Part shown: positions 1 to 5,245 of the stretch, one piece after another
Layout of the letters: the number at the start of each line of letters is the position of its first letter
How positions within the stretch are numbered: the first letter of the stretch is position 1
Source: an uncultured Treponema sp.
GTDB lineage: Bacteria; Spirochaetota; Spirochaetia; Treponematales; Treponemataceae
Assembly: GCA_946538875.1 (NCBI GenBank)
Contig: CAMNHD010000136.1
Coordinates: 1-5,245 of the forward strand
Reading direction: 5' to 3'
DNA length: 5,245 nucleotides
Program-made: the position numbers and the translations under genes
The notes under the pieces: generated by a model
The model's database searches: none
Seen by the model: only the letters and a program-made list of their open reading frames with translations
What the model was told of the DNA's origin: nothing

Positions 1-177
1 TGCTGCTCCGGGGTGCGGTGTCTGTCTGCGGTGCAGTGGCGGTCTGCGGTGCGGTGTCGGTCCGGGGTGTGGTGGCGGTCTGCGGTACGGTTGCAGTCTG
101 CGGTGCGGTGTCGGTCTGCGGTGCGGTGTCGGTCTGCGGTGCGGCGGCGGTCTGCGGTACAGTGCTGCTCCGGGGTG
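1..177. repeat. 18-bp tandem repeat inside the kinase C-terminal coding region
   Basis: Nine full 18-bp units lie end to end from 16 to 177, preceded by a 15-bp partial unit at the left edge. On the minus strand each unit encodes a hexapeptide: the common form is PQTDTA or PQTATA, with variants PRSSTV, PQTAAA, PQTATV, PQTATT and PRTDTA. Units 106-123 and 124-141 are identical, and 16-33 differs from them by one base. The partial unit at 1-15 is identical to 163-177, 162 bp (nine units) away. Unit length is a multiple of three, so gain or loss of units would change tail length without a frameshift. The array continues beyond the window, so its full copy number is unknown. Confidence 0.95.
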
Positions 178-1999
178 CGGCGGAACCAGGCTGAGGTCCA
201 CCTCCGTCAATCGGAAGCGGAATCCTGATCAGAGTCCCCCTGCCAAGCTCCGACTGAACTTCCACCCTGAAAGTCTTGCCATAGAACATGACAAGCCTCT
301 GCTGAATATTCTTGATTCCAATACTGCCCGTAGTCTCCCGTTCATATTCATCATCCATCAGATAAGAAGTTATCTCGTTGACCTTCTGACGGGACATACC
401 GCCCACAAAGTCCTGCACACAGAGCCAGAGCCGGGCACGCGGCAAATCCTCCTGCACAAAGATTCTCACCGCCGAATCCTGGGCCACAGGCTCAATGGCA
501 TGGACAAAGGAATTTTCAATGAACGGCTGCAGAATCATCTTTGGAATCACAAAAGGCATGAACCTGGAATCCACGTCCACATCCAGAAGAATCTGATAAT
601 CATTACGGATGTTGAGCATGTGCACATAAGAGTAGATGTACTCAATCTCCTGCTCAAGAGTCACAGTATGCACACGCCAGCGCAGACAGTAACGCATCAT
701 CTTGCCCAGCAGGAGGATGCTTTCCGCCACATCATTGTCGTTGGAAAGCACAGCCTGCATGTGGATAGTCTCAAGCACATTGTAAAGAAAGTGCGCATTG
801 ATCTGATTCTGCAGAGCCTTCATCTCCGTGTCAGTGATAAGCTGCTGCTCATTCCTTATCTGTTCTATCTGGTTTCTGAGCTGCTTGGTCATGGAATTGA
901 ACGTCTGCTGACTTTCACCCACATCGCCCTGGTTGGTCACAGGAAGCACAACATCAAGGTTACCGGCCCTCACTTCCTTCATACCACGCATAAGGGAATC
1001 AATACCCTTGAGCTGCCGGGAAGTGATGGAGTCGATGATATTATAGAAAATAAATACCGAAATAATCAGGCCAAAGAGCGTCAGGCTCACAATCAGGGCA
1101 ACAGTATGCTGGTTCATGGCAGTGTTGCAGGAATGCGCCACCACAATGCCAAGCCTTGGCAGATATTTGTAGGCAACAATCAGATTGGAAATACCGTTGC
1201 GTATTTGCACAGGCTTTTCATCCAGACCGTTGAATGCAAAGCGCTCGGAAAAATACGCAAGCTGGTTGTCGCTGAGCCCAGGATTATTCTCTGCAATCAC
1301 AGGATTGCTCACAGGCACAAGAGTCCCCGTATCCTTGTCGATTGAAAACACATAGTCGCTCTGAAAGCGGTCAAAGTCGGAATACAAAAAAGGAAAGAAG
1401 TCCTGCATGCGCATGGAGACCTGAACCCATCCAATCTCGCGCTTACCGTTCCGCAGCCGCCTGGTGGAACAGAGGGAAAGCTCCTTCTGCATCTCCATCT
1501 TGCCCATAAAATCCGCTGTATAGTTCCATTCCCATGAAGAAAGGCTCGACAGGTCAGTGCGTGAGGAACTCAGAAAAATCGGAAAACGCTCAGGCACATT
1601 CGGATTGTCCGCAAAAACCCTGATTCCGTAAAGTTCCGGCTCAACAGAAAGGATACGCTCAAGCACAAGAGTCTCGTCCATCACAGTTCTGATGATTTCC
1701 CCCTCGTTGATGCCCTCAGGTTTAGTCAGAAAAAGAGTAAGTTCGGAATTAGCCTCGATCATCTTGTGGATAAGGTCATAGGACTCAAGATTCTTTTCAA
1801 TCTTGGAGACATTTTCAGTAACCTCAACCTTGCACAGGTTCTCCAGCCCATGCACGGACTGAGTACGCATCAAAAAAGCAATGCAGATAAACAGCAGCAG
1901 AATCGGCACAATCGTAATAAGACTGTAGATTGCAACCAGACGCCTGGAAAGCCGTTCGTGAGAAGTCCTGAAAATCTTAAAGTTACCCTTGCATCCCAT
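1..1999 (-). CDS. LytS/YesM-family sensor histidine kinase with repetitive C-terminal tail (3' end beyond the window)
   Basis: Membrane sensor kinase of a two-component system. It should autophosphorylate a His and pass the phosphate to a response regulator; the partner is not in the window and is usually adjacent. The frame is open from ATG 1999 to the left edge (666 codons, no stop). Residues 21-44 form a membrane helix, 45-298 an extracytoplasmic sensor region (Cache-like by position; no motif recognised), 299-320 a second helix, and about 321-375 a HAMP linker. The phosphoacceptor motif NAHFLYN contains His403, where the family normally has NPHFLYN. The ATPase domain shows an N-box (LQPFIENSFVH, Asn496), a G1 region DFVGGM (530-535) instead of DNGxGM, then GSIGIKNIQQRL (558-569) and LGRGTLIRIPLP. 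The ATPase domain ends near residue 597, the usual end for the family, and is followed by at least 66 residues rich in Pro, Thr, Gln and Ala. The family assignment is firm; catalytic competence is less certain because of the altered G1 box. Confidence 0.93.
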   Translation of the reverse strand, partial: MGCKGNFKIFRTSHERLSRRLVAIYSLITIVPILLLFICIAFLMRTQSVHGLENLCKVEVTENVSKIEKNLESYDLIHKMIEANSELTLFLTKPEGINEGEIIRTVMDETLVLERILSVEPELYGIRVFADNPNVPERFPIFLSSSRTDLSSLSSWEWNYTADFMGKMEMQKELSLCSTRRLRNGKREIGWVQVSMRMQDFFPFLYSDFDRFQSDYVFSIDKDTGTLVPVSNPVIAENNPGLSDNQLAYFSERFAFNGLDEKPVQIRNGISNLIVAYKYLPRLGIVVAHSCNTAMNQHTVALIVSLTLFGLIISVFIFYNIIDSITSRQLKGIDSLMRGMKEVRAGNLDVVLPVTNQGDVGESQQTFNSMTKQLRNQIEQIRNEQQLITDTEMKALQNQINAHFLYNVLETIHMQAVLSNDNDVAESILLLGKMMRYCLRWRVHTVTLEQEIEYIYSYVHMLNIRNDYQILLDVDVDSRFMPFVIPKMILQPFIENSFVHAIEPVAQDSAVRIFVQEDLPRARLWLCVQDFVGGMSRQKVNEITSYLMDDEYERETTGSIGIKNIQQRLVMFYGKTFRVEVQSELGRGTLIRIPLPIDGGGPQPGSAAPRSSTVPQTAAAPQTDTAPQTDTAPQTATVPQTATTPRTDTAPQTATAPQTDTAPRSS

Positions 2000-2010
2000 C
2001 AGTTTTATTT

Positions 2011-2014
2011 TCCT
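2011..2014 (-). promoter_or_regulatory. Probable ribosome binding site of the kinase gene
   Basis: On the minus strand AGGA lies 11 bases before ATG 1999, a slightly long spacing. A second ATG at 1994 is out of frame, and no better in-frame start lies before the first membrane helix, so 1999 is preferred. Confidence 0.5.
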
Positions 2015-2033
2015 ATAATTGCCACTAATTTAA

Positions 2034-2062
2034 AAGATACCTGATTTTCTGAAAGGTGTCAA
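2034..2062 (-). promoter_or_regulatory. Promoter of the histidine kinase gene (sigma-70 type)
   Basis: On the minus strand a perfect -35 box TTGACA (2057-2062) is followed after exactly 17 bases by TATCTT (2034-2039), a four-of-six match to the -10 consensus. Predicted transcription begins near 2027, giving a leader of about 28 bases. This shows the kinase can be transcribed on its own and need not depend on readthrough from the cyclase gene upstream. Confidence 0.65.
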
Positions 2063-2077
2063 TTTTTCGGAAATTGA
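2059..2077. promoter_or_regulatory. Inverted repeat overlapping the kinase -35 box (candidate operator)
   Basis: Perfect 7-bp arms TCAATTT and AAATTGA are separated by TTCGG. The left arm covers four of the six bases of the -35 box at 2057-2062, so a protein bound here would block RNA polymerase. No adjacent gene in the window encodes an obvious DNA-binding protein, and the binding partner is unknown. Confidence 0.4.
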
Positions 2078-2140
2078 ACGGCACTGCACAGTCAAGACAT
2101 ATCTGACCAGCGTAATCCGCAGAGATAATTCATGGCAAGA

Positions 2141-2222
2141 TCCCCGCTGCTCCGGGTTTCATTCCCGCCGGGGCGGGAACGCTGCGCGCCCTGCGCATCG
2201 GGCGTAGGCGTGTGGGCCGCCC
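2141..2222. repeat. GC-rich intergenic block of potential hairpins (REP-like or terminator-like)
   Basis: This block is far richer in G and C than its flanks and packs several dyads. CCCG 2143-2146 pairs with CGGG 2153-2156. TTCCCGC 2162-2168 pairs with GCGGGAA 2173-2179 around a 4-base loop. A nine-pair stem with one bulge joins 2187-2196 to 2202-2210. As an alternative to that last stem, GGGCG 2200-2204 can pair with CGCCC 2218-2222, which is followed by TTTT on the plus strand. It lies just after the cyclase stop and could end or protect the cyclase transcript. No T-run follows in the minus direction, so it is not a standard intrinsic terminator for that gene. It has the look of a dispersed palindromic element, but copy number cannot be judged here. 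Confidence 0.5.
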
Positions 2223-2260
2223 TTTTACCAAGGAACACAATAGTATCTGCAGGCAGGGAA

Positions 2261-4369
2261 TCAAAGGTAATAGGTCTTCATCATGCCCTTACCCTTCACT
2301 TCAAGCTCAGCAGTCTCGCTGTAGGGGAAAGACATGGAAGTCTGGGCCTTTACAGATTCCGTCACATGAATCCGCATAGGAATGCCTGTGCTTTCCATAC
2401 GGCTTGCAACGTTAACGGTGTCACCCCAGATATCGTAGATGAATTTAGTCTTTCCTATTACACCCGCTACAAGTGGACCTGAGTTCACACCAAGCCTTAT
2501 CTGCATCTTGATTGGCGAAGTTTCGTTGAACACGCGCACATCTTCCAAAAGTCCCGCGGCAAAGGAAAGCATTCTCTCCGCACCGTCATTGTGCCTTTCT
2601 TCTGTCAGACCGGTGGCCGCCATGTACGCATCCCCTATAGTCTTGATTTTTTCAATACCCTCGTTTTTTGCCCTGTCGTCGAACATAGAGAACATCTTGT
2701 TCAGCATGGTAACAACTTCCTCTGCACTCATGGAGCCGCTCATCTTTGTAAAGCCCACGATATCGGTGAACAGCACAGTCACATTCGGATATTCCTTTGC
2801 TATGGTGTGGTCAGGGTGGGCCGTCAGCTCTTCAGCAATCTCCTTGGGCAGAATGTTAAGGAGCAGGCTTTCAGAGCGGTTCTTTTCCTCCTCAAGTTCC
2901 TTTGTGCGCTCCTTGACAGTGGCCTCAAGCTTTTTGTTTTCCTCCTCCACCCTTACAAGTTTTCCGGCAAACAGCATGATTGTCGTGGAGATGACAAACA
3001 GTATGCAGAGCACCACAAGCAGGATATCAAAGAAAATGTTTGACAGCGGCTTGAATATGCTTGAATACCGGAAGAAAATCATCTGCTCAAGCGGATCGTA
3101 TCCCGCAGGTGCATACATGATGCAGCCGAAGCCCAGAGTCTTTAGCGGAGTCACGGCATAAAAATCGCTTCCGTGAATATTCTCCACGTCGCCTTCCTGA
3201 GGCTTCTTTACAGACAGATGACCATCTGAAATGGAAAATGCTCCGTTCCACGGTCCCGGATCAATCGAACAGTCTTCCGGTATGGCAATTAAGAAACTCC
3301 AGTCGGTTATAATCACACTGCCCATGTTGTTGAATATAACTCCGTCATACTGGGCGCCTTCCCGGCCAGTGTCCCCCTCCTCGTTCCAGTGCTTTTCTGC
3401 ATTCCGTGTAAAAGTCACGCATACCGCCTTTGAAGTATCGTTTTTAACAAGAGGCTTTTCAATGGTAAGTTTTTTCTCTGGCAGAGCGATGCCTGTAATG
3501 GAGACAATGACAAAGACAATGATTATACCGCCAAGGACTGCCGAAAGAGTCTGCCACACATGGCTCCTCACAAGCTTTTTCTGCGTCACGGCAACCTTTT
3601 GGGAAACATTATAACTCGGGCTGAAAACCTCGGTTCTTCCCGCATAGAACTCAAGCTCCATAAGCTTGACTGAAGACAGGAAAAGATGTATTGCCCCAAG
3701 CCCGAATCCTATGTTTATCCAGGGCAGTCCGTATGAAAACAGAATCAGCACAACTCCAATCAGTGGAAGCATAAAGTAAATGGATAGGGAGATAAAGATA
3801 TTCGTGGCCAGCTTGTTCCTGTTCTGCAGAAACATCGTGAGGGTTATCAGTCCCGGCAGCAGTCCAAGGGCAACTCCAAGCGGATACATGGCGCTTCTGC
3901 GGTAAAGATTCTGCTCGTCAAAATAGTAGAACAGATTGGTAAACTGGCTTACCACGGTAAGGACAATACTGCCGGCACACAAGAACAGGACAATGTAAAG
4001 CTGTACAGGAATACCGCTCCTTACAGAAGAAACCGGTTTACACAGAAGAGAAAAGCTCAGACGGGAATGCTTTATAAACTCGCACACATAAAAGCAGAAG
4101 AATACGGCCAAAGTGTAATTGCAGACAAAGACCAAAAAATTGCTTATCCTGACCATATAGTAACCGGTCAGGCTTGTGTTTCCCCGGTAAAGATACGCCA
4201 GTGCGTCAAAGAGCAGAAGGAATCCGGTCAGGGCCTCTATAAAGATCAGAGTGCGCTGACCGTTCTGCTTAAGTTTATGCCCGGACTGTAGAAAAATGCA
4301 CACCATAAAACAAAACGCCGAAAGAAAAAAGAGAAAGGATATGCTTATAATTCTTATATTTTCGTTCAT
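2261..4369 (-). CDS. Membrane class III adenylate cyclase with 7TM N-terminus and CBM2-like extracytoplasmic domain
   Basis: A 702-residue receptor enzyme expected to make cAMP from ATP at the inner face of the membrane. Seven hydrophobic helices lie at about 5-28, 40-61, 74-97, 121-141, 161-181, 189-212 and 216-235. A basic cytoplasmic stretch (236-272) and helix 8 (274-294) follow. Residues 295-443 are extracytoplasmic and resemble CBM2. Helix 9 is at 444-468, a charged coiled coil at 471-500, and a LLLNILPKEIAEEL linker at 502-515. The cyclase domain spans about 527-702. Metal-binding Asp536 (FTDIVGFT) and Asp580 (IGDAYMA) are present. Lys576 and Asp646 (IYDIWGD) are the adenine-selecting pair, Asn653 and Arg657 (TVNVASR) the transition-state pair, and Lys692 (VKGKG) a phosphate ligand. 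Every class III catalytic position is intact and of adenylate, not guanylate, type. The catalytic domain should act as a homodimer. ATG 4369 is chosen because it includes the first helix and is preceded by a promoter and AGGTG. Enzyme assignment is firm; the ligand is inferred. Confidence 0.95.
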   Translation of the reverse strand: MNENIRIISISFLFFLSAFCFMVCIFLQSGHKLKQNGQRTLIFIEALTGFLLLFDALAYLYRGNTSLTGYYMVRISNFLVFVCNYTLAVFFCFYVCEFIKHSRLSFSLLCKPVSSVRSGIPVQLYIVLFLCAGSIVLTVVSQFTNLFYYFDEQNLYRRSAMYPLGVALGLLPGLITLTMFLQNRNKLATNIFISLSIYFMLPLIGVVLILFSYGLPWINIGFGLGAIHLFLSSVKLMELEFYAGRTEVFSPSYNVSQKVAVTQKKLVRSHVWQTLSAVLGGIIIVFVIVSITGIALPEKKLTIEKPLVKNDTSKAVCVTFTRNAEKHWNEEGDTGREGAQYDGVIFNNMGSVIITDWSFLIAIPEDCSIDPGPWNGAFSISDGHLSVKKPQEGDVENIHGSDFYAVTPLKTLGFGCIMYAPAGYDPLEQMIFFRYSSIFKPLSNIFFDILLVVLCILFVISTTIMLFAGKLVRVEEENKKLEATVKERTKELEEEKNRSESLLLNILPKEIAEELTAHPDHTIAKEYPNVTVLFTDIVGFTKMSGSMSAEEVVTMLNKMFSMFDDRAKNEGIEKIKTIGDAYMAATGLTEERHNDGAERMLSFAAGLLEDVRVFNETSPIKMQIRLGVNSGPLVAGVIGKTKFIYDIWGDTVNVASRMESTGIPMRIHVTESVKAQTSMSFPYSETAELEVKGKGMMKTYYL
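3043..3487 (-). other. CBM2-like extracytoplasmic domain of the adenylate cyclase
   Basis: This covers residues 295-442, between membrane helices 8 and 9. The stretch from about 340 to 420 follows the family 2 carbohydrate-binding module pattern: a strand ending in Asn (N346-N347), G350, I353, the core Trp357 with a hydrophobic strand and P364 (DWSFLIAIP), I369, then W374-N375-G376, G383-H-L-S-V387, and a closing GFG at 413-415. Trp328 (HWNEEG) sits where CBM2a has its first surface Trp, and Trp374 where it has the second. The position of the third surface Trp has no Trp here, though F403 and Y404 are near. CBM2 domains normally bind cellulose, chitin or xylan in secreted hydrolases. A sensory use here is inference from position. 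The match was made by eye, without a profile search. Confidence 0.6.
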
Positions 4370-4378
4370 ACTCTAAAA

Positions 4379-4383
4379 CACCT
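4379..4383 (-). promoter_or_regulatory. Ribosome binding site of the adenylate cyclase
   Basis: AGGTG on the minus strand lies 9 bases before ATG 4369. It supports this start over the next in-frame Met (residue 22), which would cut the first membrane helix. Confidence 0.55.
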
Positions 4384-4392
4384 ATCCCTACA

Positions 4393-4421
4393 ATTTTACC
4401 ACCACTCCCCAGTATTGGCAA
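4393..4421 (-). promoter_or_regulatory. Promoter of the adenylate cyclase gene
   Basis: On the minus strand TTGCCA (4416-4421, five of six) is followed after 17 bases by TAAAAT (4393-4398, five of six). The bases TGG just before the -10 box give an extended -10. Transcription should start near 4386, leaving a leader of about 17 bases that contains the AGGTG site. Confidence 0.65.
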
Positions 4422-4453
4422 GATTTTCAATTGTATTTTCACAGAAACCAATT

Positions 4454-4483
4454 TTGACTATTCCCGCAGATTGCAAGTATTTT
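4454..4483 (+). promoter_or_regulatory. Candidate upstream promoter of the HAD gene
   Basis: TTGACT (4454-4459, five of six) is followed after 18 bases by TATTTT (4478-4483, four of six). Transcription would start near 4490 and give a short leader of about 16 bases without a Shine-Dalgarno sequence. Confidence 0.4.
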
Positions 4484-4499
4484 CTCAAAATGCTATAAC
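4471..4499 (+). promoter_or_regulatory. Candidate extended -10 promoter of the HAD gene
   Basis: TTGCAA (4471-4476) is followed after 17 bases by TATAAC (4494-4499), preceded by TGC as an extended -10. Predicted initiation falls at about 4506, on the A of the first ATG, which would give a leaderless mRNA. It overlaps the other candidate promoter and is the better match at the -10 box. Confidence 0.5.
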
Positions 4500-4505
4500 A
4501 TTGCA

Positions 4506-5171
4506 ATGACTATGACAGAAACACAGCCCCGCTTTGACGCACTTGTCTTTGACATGGACGGCGTACTCTTTGACAGTGAACGGATAACCCGCATCATGTG
4601 GCGCAAGGCGGCAATTGAATACAAAATAGACGATGTTGAAACCGCTGTGCGTGACTGCACAGGATGCGCAAGACCAGACCAGTGGGTCTACCTTAAAAAC
4701 AAATACGGAAAGGATTTCCCCGCCAAGGAGTTCCGTGAACGCTGCTCCGCGCTTTTCCATGAATATGTTGACGCGACCGGGCTACCGCTTATGCCTTATG
4801 CCAGGGAGATTCTTGAATATCTGACTCAAAGGGGATACACGCTGGCCCTAGCCTCTTCAACCCGCACTGACACCGTAACACGGGAACTTAACCAGGCAGG
4901 ACTGTTCCACTTCTTCAAGACAGTCACCTGCGGGGATATGGTCACCCACTCAAAGCCTGATCCTGAGATTTACCGCAAAGCCTGTGATTCAATCGGCATT
5001 AGTCCGGACAGATGCGCGGCGGTGGAAGACAGCCCCAACGGCATACTTTCAGCCTATGCTGCAGGGCTCAGTCCCGTCATGGTTGTGGATCAGATTGAAC
5101 CCACACAGGAACTTCTGCCAAAAATCCATAAGGTCTGCAGATCGCTCTCGGAGCTGAAGGATTTTCTATAG
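4506..5171 (+). CDS. HAD-superfamily hydrolase, beta-phosphoglucomutase-like subfamily
   Basis: A 221-residue soluble cytoplasmic enzyme of the haloacid dehalogenase superfamily, subfamily I with an alpha-helical cap inserted after motif I. Motif I is FDMDGVLFDSE, with nucleophile Asp16 and acid/base Asp18. Motif II is Ser117 in LALASSTR, motif III Lys150 in SKPDPEIY, and motif IV Glu174-Asp175 in AAVEDSPNGI. All catalytic residues are present and the length is normal for the subfamily. Likely substrates are sugar phosphates, either as a phosphatase or as a beta-phosphoglucomutase-like mutase; the motifs do not decide between them. ATG 4506 and ATG 4512 are both possible starts. An in-frame TGA at 4455-4457 with no start codon between it and 4506 rules out a longer protein. 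No Shine-Dalgarno precedes either ATG. The gene is divergent from the cyclase, across a 136-bp promoter region. Confidence 0.93.
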   Translation: MTMTETQPRFDALVFDMDGVLFDSERITRIMWRKAAIEYKIDDVETAVRDCTGCARPDQWVYLKNKYGKDFPAKEFRERCSALFHEYVDATGLPLMPYAREILEYLTQRGYTLALASSTRTDTVTRELNQAGLFHFFKTVTCGDMVTHSKPDPEIYRKACDSIGISPDRCAAVEDSPNGILSAYAAGLSPVMVVDQIEPTQELLPKIHKVCRSLSELKDFL

Positions 5172-5245
5172 GACTTTCATGATAAACAGTTTTAGCAGAA
5201 TGCAGACACAAAAGCGGCCTTTCACTGGCACTATGAATTTGTTTC
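5172..5245. other. Downstream flank of the HAD gene, no supported feature
   Basis: These 74 bases hold no convincing intrinsic terminator; the best dyad is a 4-bp AAAG/CTTT pair. There is no gene start with a ribosome binding site. A minus-strand frame enters from the right edge and ends at the CTATAG palindrome that also contains the HAD stop, but it is too short to support. Confidence 0.5.

Noticed and set aside
1..177. CRISPR array
   Set aside because: The 18-bp units are directly contiguous with no unique spacers and are in frame with a coding sequence.
13..228. Plus-strand frame of repeated Arg-Ser-Ala-Val units at the left edge
   Set aside because: It is the antisense shadow of the kinase tail repeat; the minus-strand reading continues directly from a complete ATPase domain.
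500..1345. Long plus-strand open frame (281 codons) antisense to the kinase
   Set aside because: It lies wholly inside the minus-strand kinase, whose HAMP, phosphoacceptor and ATPase motifs are clear. The plus-strand translation is rich in His, Ile and Leu in an unpatterned way and resembles no family.
2132..2482. Plus-strand open frame starting in the GC-rich intergenic block
   Set aside because: Its 5' third lies in hairpin-forming sequence, the rest is antisense to the cyclase catalytic domain, and there is no ribosome binding site.
2439..3161. Plus-strand open frames within the cyclase gene (also 2591-3043, 3231-3614 and 4067-4291)
   Set aside because: All are antisense to a cyclase with every catalytic residue intact, and none has a ribosome binding site or recognisable domain.
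4439..4443. Possible cAMP receptor protein site between the divergent genes
   Set aside because: Only one half-site (TGTGA on the minus strand) is present; the second half is not found at the required distance.
5169..5245. Minus-strand gene entering from the right and ending at the CTATAG palindrome that also ends the HAD gene
   Set aside because: The frame is open for only about 24 codons, which is expected by chance, and its hydrophobic, basic peptide has no recognisable motif. A convergent gene remains possible but unsupported.
5232..5245. ATG near the right edge as the start of a new plus-strand gene
   Set aside because: No Shine-Dalgarno or promoter precedes it and only four codons are visible.

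Overview
The window carries three protein genes in a genome of mid GC content. They are a LytS/YesM-type sensor histidine kinase (minus strand, cut by the left edge), a multi-pass membrane class III adenylate cyclase (minus strand), and a HAD-family phosphatase or phosphomutase (plus strand). Membrane-bound class III cyclases with large sensory regions beside YesM-like kinases recall host-associated spirochaetes (Treponema-like). A fibre-degrading Firmicute is also possible. No rRNA or other decisive marker is present, so this assignment is only moderate inference.

Layout. Positions 1-1999 (minus) hold the kinase: transmembrane anchor, about 250-residue extracytoplasmic sensor region, second transmembrane helix, HAMP, phosphoacceptor His403 and HATPase. 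After the ATPase domain comes a Pro/Thr/Gln/Ala tail encoded by an 18-bp tandem repeat that runs off the left edge. Positions 2000-2260 are intergenic: the kinase promoter with a palindrome over its -35 box, then a GC-rich block of potential hairpins. Positions 2261-4369 (minus) hold the adenylate cyclase: seven N-terminal membrane helices, an eighth helix, an extracytoplasmic domain whose sequence pattern resembles a family 2 carbohydrate-binding module, a ninth helix, a coiled coil and a complete catalytic domain. Positions 4370-4505 are a divergent promoter region. Positions 4506-5171 (plus) hold the HAD enzyme, and 5172-5245 has no supported gene.

Function. Two of the three genes are membrane sensors, one signalling by phosphotransfer and one by cAMP. 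Each has its own recognisable promoter, so they look like neighbouring separate units, not one operon. The most interesting points are the CBM2-like domain as the sensory part of an adenylate cyclase, which suggests polysaccharide sensing, and the repetitive tail and degenerate nucleotide-binding motif of the histidine kinase. The HAD enzyme has no visible link to either sensor beyond sharing the divergent promoter region.
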